From NCBI GenBank assembly GCA_023140455.1, contig JAGLLQ010000067.1, forward strand, positions 1 through 5,156: a DNA stretch of 5,156 nt, written 5' to 3'. This DNA is from Desulfobacteraceae bacterium (GTDB lineage: Bacteria > Desulfobacterota > Desulfobacteria > Desulfobacterales > Desulfobacteraceae). Made by a program: the position numbers and the translations under genes. Positions within the stretch are counted from its first letter, which is position 1. The number at the start of each line of letters is the position of its first letter. Shown here one piece after another: positions 1-5,156 of the stretch. The notes beneath the pieces were generated by a model. It was not told the origin of the DNA, did no database searches, and saw only the letters and a program-made list of their open reading frames with translations.

Positions 1-1368
1 GAAAATTATTATAAAGCAGAACAATATTACTTTGAATCAGGTCTTGCAAAAATTGAGGTATCAAAATATCAGGATTATGTAACAAAACATAAAAAACATG
101 AAGAGAATGTTGGGCCAGCTCAGAATGATACAAGAAAATCTAAAAAAGAATCAGAGAAATTGCTTTATAAACTGCATATGGAAATTGAAAAAGATAAGTC
201 TTTTTTAGAAAAGCTTCACAATGATGAAATAATAACAAAAAAAGATGAAAATTATTTTGAGTGGAAAGCACTGAGAGAGAATTATGAATCCCAGGCAGCG
301 CAGGTTATTTTTTCCGAATATGGTTTTAAGCCTGTATTTCATAGACCTTTTACATTCCTCTCTCATATGTTTTTGCATGGTGGGCTTGGTCATCTAATAG
401 GGAATATGATTTTTTTATGGATTGCAGGCTGTCTTGTTGAAGCTGGATCTAAAAGGGAATATTATATCACAGCCTATATTCTAAGCGGGTTTTCAGCTGT
501 AGTATTCTTCTGGCTGTTGAATTTTGACAGTGTGCGACCTTTAGTTGGAGCCTCCGGTGCAATTTCAGGATTAATGGGTATTATCACAACTCTGTATGGA
601 ACTAAAAAGATCAAAGTCTTTTTTTATGTTGGATTCTATTTTAACTATTTACGGGCTCCTGCGATAATCCTTCTGCCAATCTGGGTTGGTAAGGAATTAT
701 GGTCTTATTTATATGGTGGACCGTCAAGTACTGCATATATGGCTCATGTTGGCGGGTTCTTAGGCGGGGCAGTCTTAGGTTATTTAAATATTAAACTTTT
801 TAAATTAATTAATCATGATGCCCTGACAGAACAAAGAAGGAGCAAGACTCCTGAGTATCTGGAAAAAGCTATGGAATGTTCAGGGCGGCTCGAGTTTGAC
901 GAAGCAAGGGGGATACTTGAACAGGCATATAAGGAAGCACCGGAAGATACTATTATTCTTGAGCAGCTTTTTAAGACTGTAAAAGCAGATCCTGAATCCA
1001 AACAATTTCATTTAACAACAAAGAGAGTCCTTGGTTTATTAAGTAAAAATCAGTCAAATTACAGTCTGGTTGATAAAATTTACAATGAATACACAGAGCT
1101 TGTTAAAACACCTAAGCTTCCTGCTCAACTATTCATAAGATTGTGTTCGATTTTTTCAACATTGGGACAGACAGAGAAAGCAGAAAAAATACTGGCTTTA
1201 TTTTTAAAGAGAAAACCTGAAATGCAGCAAGTACCTGATGCTGTCTTTAAATTAGCACTTGCATTTAAAAAAAATGAAAACATTAAGAAATATAATTATT
1301 ATAAAAAAATATTATGTGTAAAATACCCTGAATCCAATGAGACAAGAAATATTAAACAGATTATCTGA
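1..1368 (+). CDS. Rhomboid-family intramembrane serine protease with TPR-like C-terminal tail (5' end outside window)
   Basis: The frame is open from base 1 to the TGA at 1366-1368, so 455 residues are visible and the true start lies upstream; a TTG at 160 is only an internal codon. Numbering visible residues from base 1, the rhomboid core shows HxxxN (H131, N135, in HLIGN), GASG with the nucleophile S185, and the partner H249 in AHVGG, so all catalytic residues are present and it should cleave membrane-embedded substrates. Hydrophobic spans lie near 131-148, 154-173, 180-200, 215-234 and 245-267. The segment GFYFNYLRAPAIILLPIWVG fits a known proteobacterial rhomboid subtype. TM1 is not visible and should lie just upstream; residues 1-115 are then a long charged loop between TM1 and TM2, outside the cytoplasm. 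Residues 283-455 are helical and TPR-like, predicted cytoplasmic. Substrate unknown. It converges with the zinc-finger/TPR gene at 1388-2869. Confidence 0.93.
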   Translation, partial: ENYYKAEQYYFESGLAKIEVSKYQDYVTKHKKHEENVGPAQNDTRKSKKESEKLLYKLHMEIEKDKSFLEKLHNDEIITKKDENYFEWKALRENYESQAAQVIFSEYGFKPVFHRPFTFLSHMFLHGGLGHLIGNMIFLWIAGCLVEAGSKREYYITAYILSGFSAVVFFWLLNFDSVRPLVGASGAISGLMGIITTLYGTKKIKVFFYVGFYFNYLRAPAIILLPIWVGKELWSYLYGGPSSTAYMAHVGGFLGGAVLGYLNIKLFKLINHDALTEQRRSKTPEYLEKAMECSGRLEFDEARGILEQAYKEAPEDTIILEQLFKTVKADPESKQFHLTTKRVLGLLSKNQSNYSLVDKIYNEYTELVKTPKLPAQLFIRLCSIFSTLGQTEKAEKILALFLKRKPEMQQVPDAVFKLALAFKKNENIKKYNYYKKILCVKYPESNETRNIKQII

Positions 1369-1387
1369 ACTATTGTTTACAAAAGAA
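1369..1387. other. Short convergent gap between rhomboid and zinc-finger/TPR stop codons
   Basis: Only 19 bases separate the two stops. They are AT-rich and contain no GC-rich hairpin with a T-run on either strand; TTGT-TT-ACAA is the only inverted pair and is too small. A 7-base direct repeat, GAACTAT, at 1367-1373 and 1385-1391 brackets the gap. Any terminator would have to lie inside the opposing coding sequence, or termination is factor-dependent. Confidence 0.6.
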
Positions 1388-2869
1388 CTATCCAAGCTGC
1401 CGTATATATTGTTCTGCATGGGGAATAATGTCATGATTCGGGAATTTTTTTAATAGAATATTTATGATCTTTTTTGCCCGGGGTTTATTTTTCAATTTTT
1501 CATTATAAATTTGAGCAAGTATAAAATAAGTTTTAGGTACAAGCCGATTATCAGGATAGAATTTAATCAGTCTTGAGTAAGCATTAACAGAAGCTTTGAT
1601 TTTATTTGTTTGCTTCAGCCATGATCCGATTTTTAACAAGTCCCGGGATGTTGGTTTAAAAAGTTTGTCAGCTGTTGCACAATCTATAAAGACTTTACAT
1701 GCTTTTTCTTTTTCATTAGTTTTTATTAGTCTGTGAAGATAATCTTTGCCCAAAGAGACCATATCTGGAATCTGTTTTTTTAACTTGAGTAAATTATAAT
1801 ATCGCTCCATAAGGACTATGCTTGTAATTCCTTGTTCAGCAGTAGCTTCTTTTATGTAAGCTATTGCTTCATCAAGTTTGCCCTCTCTTGTCAATAATTC
1901 AGCCTGTCCTGTAATTTCACTCTGTTCGTCTTTCTGGAATGTAGAACCTGCTGACCCTTCATTCTGTTGTCCTAGTTGAGTCTGTTGGTCTTTCTGACTG
2001 TATGGGCCATTTGTATTTTCCTGAAAATCTTCATAATCGATTTCATGCCCTATGTTTTCATGGTATTGCAAAATTACATATCCCATTAAATGGTATGTAA
2101 TAAATGTATACATGTTCTCTCCAAAAGTAATCAAAAACCGTTGTGAGAATTCAGGCAAGTATTTGATAATATAATATCCCAGTGCAGAGGGTGCTGAAAG
2201 CAGGAGCACAAGGAAAATCCACATTATCAAGTATCCTTTCCCAATTTTGATTGCAAAACCCAGGAACATAACAGGATTTAAAGCGTGACCAAGTTTTTCT
2301 GAAGTGACAAGCAGCATTATCATTGACGGGAGTGAATAGCTTATCACCAGTGAATATACAATGCCGGCAATAGGGCCAAGTTTAAAGAAGAAAAAGACAC
2401 CACCAATGCCTATTAAAGCATACATTATCCATTGCTTAATAACAGGCGCAAAATCTTCTGTAGTAAACAGAGCATCTATCCCGGGAGGGTTTAAATTTCC
2501 GCGCATAGTGGTTTTTAAGATGGAGAATGCATATTTTATTAAAATTGCATACAATATCAGATTTGCAAAAGGAATCCATGAGAAAAAGCAGGCTGATAAG
2601 GATAATATCAGTGATAATATCAGGGTCTTTGCAGAAAACGGATATAAAAATATTTTTGTAAGTCGTGTCCAGAAGGGATCAATCAGATTGGATGCTCCAG
2701 CCCATGTAAGTTCTTGATTGCAGTCAGGGCATATATGCATTTTGCCGGTCTGAAGGCCATTGACTGTTAACGGCCTTTCTATAACACAATTATTACAGAA
2801 TTGATTGTTGCAGGAGTTGCAGTTCCAATGAGCCGGTTGAGTAGGATGGTATTTACAATACTCAGTCAT
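1388..2869 (-). CDS. Membrane protein with B-box-like zinc finger, six predicted TM spans and TPR-like C-terminus
   Basis: A 493-residue protein. The N-terminus has four paired ligands, C5/H8, C17/C20, C25/C28 and C47/C50, in a cross-brace order like a B-box or zinc-ribbon that could bind two zinc ions. Hydrophobic spans lie near 83-99, 101-117, 147-162, 165-188, 213-235 and 254-268. An even number of spans puts both ends on the same side, probably the cytoplasm. Residues 283-318 are a Q/N/G/S-rich linker containing two similar QKD(Q/E)Q units. Residues 320-493 are helical and TPR-like (G330-K-L-D-E-A, later YPDNRLVP and KKFP), and parallel the tail of the convergent rhomboid. The start is supported because the finger begins at C5, but only a poor ribosome site precedes it. 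It lies 32 bases downstream of the small basic gene at 2902-3144 and is probably co-transcribed with it. No catalytic motif is seen. A role as adaptor, partner or substrate of the rhomboid is inference only. Confidence 0.88.
   Translation of the reverse strand: MTEYCKYHPTQPAHWNCNSCNNQFCNNCVIERPLTVNGLQTGKMHICPDCNQELTWAGASNLIDPFWTRLTKIFLYPFSAKTLILSLILSLSACFFSWIPFANLILYAILIKYAFSILKTTMRGNLNPPGIDALFTTEDFAPVIKQWIMYALIGIGGVFFFFKLGPIAGIVYSLVISYSLPSMIMLLVTSEKLGHALNPVMFLGFAIKIGKGYLIMWIFLVLLLSAPSALGYYIIKYLPEFSQRFLITFGENMYTFITYHLMGYVILQYHENIGHEIDYEDFQENTNGPYSQKDQQTQLGQQNEGSAGSTFQKDEQSEITGQAELLTREGKLDEAIAYIKEATAEQGITSIVLMERYYNLLKLKKQIPDMVSLGKDYLHRLIKTNEKEKACKVFIDCATADKLFKPTSRDLLKIGSWLKQTNKIKASVNAYSRLIKFYPDNRLVPKTYFILAQIYNEKLKNKPRAKKIINILLKKFPNHDIIPHAEQYIRQLG
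1921..1996 (-). repeat. Imperfect 16-base direct repeat, 60-base period, in the linker of the zinc-finger/TPR gene
   Basis: TCTGTTCGTCTTTCTG at 1921-1936 and TCTGTTGGTCTTTCTG at 1981-1996 differ at one base and stand exactly 60 bases apart. In the protein they give QKDQQTQ (292-298) and QKDEQSE (312-318), 20 residues apart and in frame, suggesting that the flexible linker grew by duplication of a 20-residue unit. Confidence 0.5.
2601..2624 (-). repeat. Tandem 12-base repeat in a membrane-span region
   Basis: GATAATATCAGT followed by GATAATATCAGG gives two in-frame copies differing at the last base, encoding the repeated LILS-like pattern within residues 83-91 of the zinc-finger/TPR protein. 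It is either a small slippage duplication or simply a repetitive hydrophobic segment. Confidence 0.4.
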
Positions 2870-2901
2870 ATTTTAGAAAGTATTTTATCAAGTATATAGG
2901 G

Positions 2902-3144
2902 CTAACAGGATAGTTGATTATAATATGAAATAAGGCTTTTCTCTTTTTTACAGGTTTGTTTGATTCTTTTCATTGCAGCAATTTTCTGTCTTTTTAATTT
3001 TTTCATATCCTCTAATGTTTGTTTCTCAGCAAGTGCATACTCTTTTTGGATTTCACGGTTTCTATTGATCTGGTTTGTATAGAGTTCTGCGTTTTTCTTA
3101 TCATCAAGGCTATCAATTTTCGGGAATTTTTTTTTTCTCATCAT
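2902..3144 (-). CDS. Small basic coiled-coil-like hypothetical protein
   Basis: An 80-residue protein that I do not recognise. It starts MMRKKKFP, is rich in lysine and arginine, and residues about 26-66 have a charged helical pattern compatible with a coiled coil. The last part, about 62-80, is less charged and ends in QLSC; there are two cysteines (C65, C80). No signal peptide or membrane span is visible. Reality is supported by a clear GGAG five bases before the first ATG, a TATAAT at a sensible distance upstream, and placement 32 bases ahead of the zinc-finger/TPR gene on the same strand. A second ATG follows immediately (3139-3141), eight bases from the GGAG, and could equally be the start. 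The overlapping + strand frame over 3019-3204 has no ribosome site and no recognisable product. Confidence 0.68.
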   Translation of the reverse strand: MMRKKKFPKIDSLDDKKNAELYTNQINRNREIQKEYALAEKQTLEDMKKLKRQKIAAMKRIKQTCKKEKSLISYYNQLSC

Positions 3145-3149
3145 TTATA

Positions 3150-3153
3150 CTCC
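3150..3153 (-). promoter_or_regulatory. Ribosome binding site (GGAG) of the small basic gene
   Basis: The minus strand reads GGAG, then five bases, then ATG at 3144. The spacing is acceptable for this ATG and for the adjacent second ATG at eight bases, so the site supports translation but does not decide between the two. Confidence 0.65.
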
Positions 3154-3169
3154 ATAAAAAAGCAAAAAC

Positions 3170-3197
3170 ATTATAGATATTATCTTTTAGATTTTAA
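3170..3197 (-). promoter_or_regulatory. Candidate sigma-70-type promoter for the small basic gene and zinc-finger/TPR gene
   Basis: On the minus strand a perfect TATAAT (+ strand 3170-3175) is preceded, after 16 bases, by TTAAAA (3192-3197), which matches 4 of 6 bases of TTGACA. Transcription would start near 3163, giving a leader of about 18 bases that still contains the GGAG. A perfect TTGACA also occurs further upstream on this strand (3218-3223), but at 17 bases from it there is only TAATTA, a poor -10. In such AT-rich DNA, TATAAT occurs often by chance; distance to the gene is the main support. Confidence 0.45.
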
Positions 3198-3301
3198 TTA
3201 CTAACTATGTTTCATCATGTCAAGAATTAAATACTTTTTGAGATTACGCTTTTTGCTCTGCTTTATATATATATTGATATGTTGTATAAGTATGAAAGTT
3301 A

Positions 3302-3307
3302 TATAAT
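3302..3307 (+). promoter_or_regulatory. der: Candidate -10 element for der
   Basis: A perfect TATAAT lies about 50 bases before the der ATG, which would give a leader of roughly 44 bases. The -35 side is weak: TTGTAT at 3282-3287 is only 14 bases away and TTGATA at 3274-3279 is 22 bases away. The element may be chance in this AT-rich stretch. Confidence 0.3.
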
Positions 3308-3344
3308 TTAAATTAATAATCAAATAATATTTTTTTTAGGTTTT

Positions 3345-3350
3345 GGAGGA
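3345..3350 (+). promoter_or_regulatory. der: Strong ribosome binding site (GGAGGA) of der
   Basis: GGAGGA is followed by seven bases and then ATG at 3358. This is the best Shine-Dalgarno match in the window; it fixes the start of Der, whose first G1 motif begins nine residues later as in the family. Confidence 0.85.
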
Positions 3351-3357
3351 TTAAATA

Positions 3358-4815
3358 ATGAAACCTGTTGTTGCACTTCTTGGGCGCCCTAATGTTGGTA
3401 AATCAACATTTTTTAATCGGTTAACAGGCTCAAGGCAGGCTTTGGTAGATGATATGCCCGGTGTTACAAGGGATAGAAAGTATGGTGAGGCTTCCTGGGA
3501 TGATGTTGATTTCACCCTTGTTGACACAGGTGGTTTTTTGAGCTCAGATAGTGATTATTTTGCAGAAGATATAAAAGAACAACTTGATATAGTCATTATG
3601 CAAGCTGATCTGCTTGTTTTTATATTGGATGGGAAAGAAGGCCTGACACCTTATGATAAAGAACTTGCAATAGAGTTAAGGAAAGCCTCCAAGCCAATAT
3701 TTTATCTTATTAATAAAACCGAAAGTGGGAAATATAAGGATGAACTTTATGAATTTTATTCTCTGGGTATAGATAAATTTTATCCGATTGCCGCAGAGCA
3801 TGGTATTGGAATCGGAGATTTCTTAGATGATATGATTAAAGCCTTGCCATCAGAATCAGTAACTGAAGATATTGATGATAAAGGTATAAAAATTGCCGTA
3901 GTTGGAAGACCTAATGTTGGTAAATCATCACTTGTAAATAAGTTGTTTGGCGAGAAAAGAGTTATTGTAAATAAACTGGCAGGTACTACCAGAGATTCTA
4001 TAGAGCTGACTATTGAACATAATAATAAGCAATTTTCTCTTATAGACACTGCCGGTATCAGGCGGAAGGGAAAAGTGAAACAGAAAATTGAGAAATTTTC
4101 CATCATTAAATCATTACAAAGTATGGATGAATGTGATGTGGCACTTATTCTGATTGATGTGGAAGAGGGTGTTACAGATCAGGACATAACCATTGCAGGT
4201 TATGCTGAAAAAAAAGGATGTGGGGTTCTTTTTCTTTTAAACAAATGGGATTTATTAGATAAAGAGGAAAAAAATCAGAAAAAGTTTATTGATGACTTAA
4301 GATACAAAGCCAAATTTTTATCCTATGCTCCTGCTATTACAATATCTGCTTTAACAGGACTTCGTATACATAAAATTTTTAAAATGGTTGAAGAGATATA
4401 TGATGAATACTCTTATAGAATAAATACTGGTCTGCTAAACAGAATTATTGAAGATGCAGTATTAAGGGTTGAACCTTCATTGTATAAGGGCAAGAGGCTT
4501 AAGTTTTTTTATTCAGCCCAGGTTTCAATTTCGCCACCATGTTTTGTATGCTTTGTAAATTACCCCGATGCAGTTCATTTTTCCTATAAAAGATATCTTT
4601 TAAATCAAATAAGAGAGATTGCTGAGCTTGAAAAGACTCCTCTGAAATTGTTTTTCAGAGAGCGATCTAAAAGGGAGTTTAAAAATCTTAATTTTTCAAA
4701 GCCAGGTTCAAAATTAGTGGAAAAACGTAAGCAACAAAAGCAAAGAACAGAAACCAAAAGGCGGAAAAACAGAAAAGAGCAAAGCCTGCGTAAACAGGAA
4801 AGAGACGCCGAGTAA
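3358..4815 (+). CDS. der: Ribosome biogenesis GTPase Der (EngA)
   Basis: A 485-residue Der, an essential tandem GTPase that helps assemble the 50S ribosomal subunit. Domain 1: G1 GRPNVGKST (9-17), G2 threonine in MPGVTRD (T37), G3 DTGG (56-59), G4 NKTE (119-122), G5 region AAEHG (145-149). Domain 2: GRPNVGKSS (183-191), AGTTRDS (208-214), DTAG (230-233), NKWD (295-298), SAL (330-332). A KH-like domain follows at about 355-436, with the family signature around RLKFFYSAQVS, HFSYKRYL and LFFRER. Residues 437-485 form a K/R/Q-rich tail, longer than in minimal Der proteins and probably RNA-binding. The one unusual residue is E122, where G4 normally has aspartate. The gene has a strong ribosome site and its stop codon directly abuts the start of rarA. 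The sequence is otherwise intact, with no frameshift. Confidence 0.97.
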   Translation: MKPVVALLGRPNVGKSTFFNRLTGSRQALVDDMPGVTRDRKYGEASWDDVDFTLVDTGGFLSSDSDYFAEDIKEQLDIVIMQADLLVFILDGKEGLTPYDKELAIELRKASKPIFYLINKTESGKYKDELYEFYSLGIDKFYPIAAEHGIGIGDFLDDMIKALPSESVTEDIDDKGIKIAVVGRPNVGKSSLVNKLFGEKRVIVNKLAGTTRDSIELTIEHNNKQFSLIDTAGIRRKGKVKQKIEKFSIIKSLQSMDECDVALILIDVEEGVTDQDITIAGYAEKKGCGVLFLLNKWDLLDKEEKNQKKFIDDLRYKAKFLSYAPAITISALTGLRIHKIFKMVEEIYDEYSYRINTGLLNRIIEDAVLRVEPSLYKGKRLKFFYSAQVSISPPCFVCFVNYPDAVHFSYKRYLLNQIREIAELEKTPLKLFFRERSKREFKNLNFSKPGSKLVEKRKQQKQRTETKRRKNRKEQSLRKQERDAE

Positions 4816-5156
4816 ATGGATCTTTTTGAATCAGAGACAGGGAATGATAATCTTGTTTCTCCTTTAGCTGATCGAATACGTCCCAAGACTCTTGATCAAC
4901 TTGCAGGTCAGGAACATATTACAAAAAAAGGAGAGCTTCTTCAAAGAGCAATAGTAAATGATAACCTTTTTTCTATTATTTTGTGGGGACCTCCCGGATG
5001 TGGAAAAACAACCATTGCAACTATTATTGCCAACGAGACAAAAGCCGATTTCATTCATATTTCAGCTGTGTTATCAAGTGTCAAAGATGTCAGAGAAATA
5101 ATTAAAAATGCTGAAGAAAAAAGAAAACTTTATAAGAAAAGAACTATTCTTTTTGT
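4816..5156 (+). CDS. rarA: Replication-associated recombination protein RarA (MgsA), 3' end outside window
   Basis: The first 113 residues are visible. The start MDLFE, followed by [19 protein letters not shown] (16-34), is the typical N-terminus of RarA/MgsA, the AAA+ ATPase related to clamp-loader subunits and to eukaryotic Mgs1/WRNIP1, which acts at stalled replication forks. Walker A is GPPGCGKT (58-65). The visible part ends at ILF plus two bases of the next codon, where the family's Walker B acidic pair would follow. The ATG comes directly after the der stop codon (TAAATG, zero spacing) and lacks a good ribosome site at normal distance; AGGAA at 4796-4800 is about 15 bases away, so translation is probably coupled to der. 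RuvB or a DnaX-type subunit is less likely because of the MDLFE and [10 protein letters not shown] pattern. Confidence 0.95.
   Translation, partial: MDLFESETGNDNLVSPLADRIRPKTLDQLAGQEHITKKGELLQRAIVNDNLFSIILWGPPGCGKTTIATIIANETKADFIHISAVLSSVKDVREIIKNAEEKRKLYKKRTILF

Larger units (their letters stand above)
3145..3357. other. AT-rich divergent intergenic region
   Basis: This 213-base stretch separates the minus-strand small basic gene from der on the + strand and must hold the start signals for both directions unless der is read from elsewhere. It contains a TA-alternating run near 3264-3273 and a 12-base AT-only perfect palindrome, TAATTTAAATTA, at 3304-3315. No open frame with a ribosome site, no GC-rich hairpin and no recognisable structured RNA was seen. 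Confidence 0.7.

Noticed and set aside
160..162. TTG at 160 as the start of the rhomboid gene
   Set aside because: The frame is open back to base 1, no ribosome site precedes the TTG, and the upstream residues (YYFESGLAKIE) match the conserved loop of this rhomboid subtype.
2361..2717. 118-codon open frame on the + strand inside the zinc-finger/TPR gene
   Set aside because: It lies wholly opposite the membrane-span region of a well-supported gene, has no ribosome site, and its product has no recognisable motif.
2917..2922. TATAAT on the minus strand inside the end of the small basic gene, as an internal promoter for the zinc-finger gene
   Set aside because: No acceptable -35 lies 16-18 bases upstream, and the motif is common by chance in AT-rich DNA.
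3019..3204. 61-codon + strand frame opposite the small basic gene
   Set aside because: It has no Shine-Dalgarno and a hydrophobic, low-complexity product expected from the complement of lysine-rich codons. The minus-strand frame has the better start signals.
3304..3315. 12-base perfect palindrome TAATTTAAATTA as an operator
   Set aside because: It is made only of A and T in a very AT-rich region, is not repeated elsewhere in the window, and cannot be told from chance.
3780..4106. 108-codon minus-strand frame inside der
   Set aside because: It is the complement of conserved Der GTPase motifs and has no independent support.
4605..5058. Two minus-strand frames opposite the end of der and the start of rarA
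   Set aside because: Both lie opposite conserved coding sequence, one overlaps the other slightly, and neither has a recognisable product or ribosome site.

Overview
The window is AT-rich (roughly one third GC by eye), fully coding apart from one 213-base divergent intergenic region, and looks like a bacterial chromosome. The rhomboid subtype, the Der GTPase with a long basic tail and the RarA start all resemble Gram-negative (proteobacterial or Desulfobacterota-like) proteins. The phylum is inferred from protein style only and no species can be named. Nothing suggests a mobile element, phage, CRISPR array or stable RNA gene.

Left part (1-2869): a rhomboid intramembrane serine protease on the + strand, cut by the window start but with its catalytic core intact, converges on a minus-strand gene with only 19 bases between the stop codons. 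The minus-strand gene encodes a B-box-like zinc-binding N-terminus, about six membrane spans, a Q/N-rich linker and a TPR-like helical tail. Both proteins end in a co-linear helical tail of about 160-165 residues, and these tails look homologous to each other. By predicted topology both face the cytoplasm. This is the most interesting feature of the window: a protease and a non-protease membrane protein, side by side, carrying the same kind of interaction domain.

Middle (2902-3357): a small, very basic, coiled-coil-like 80-residue protein of unknown function lies just upstream of the zinc-finger gene on the same strand, so the two probably form an operon (3144 down to 1388). The AT-rich divergent region that follows holds a good candidate promoter for this pair and a less certain one for der.

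Right part (3358-5156): der, a two-GTPase-domain ribosome assembly factor, is followed with zero spacing (TAAATG) by the start of rarA, a replication-associated AAA+ ATPase cut by the window end just before its Walker B acidic residues. These are conserved housekeeping genes and probably one transcription unit. The one oddity is an NKTE in place of NKxD in the G4 motif of the first Der GTPase domain.
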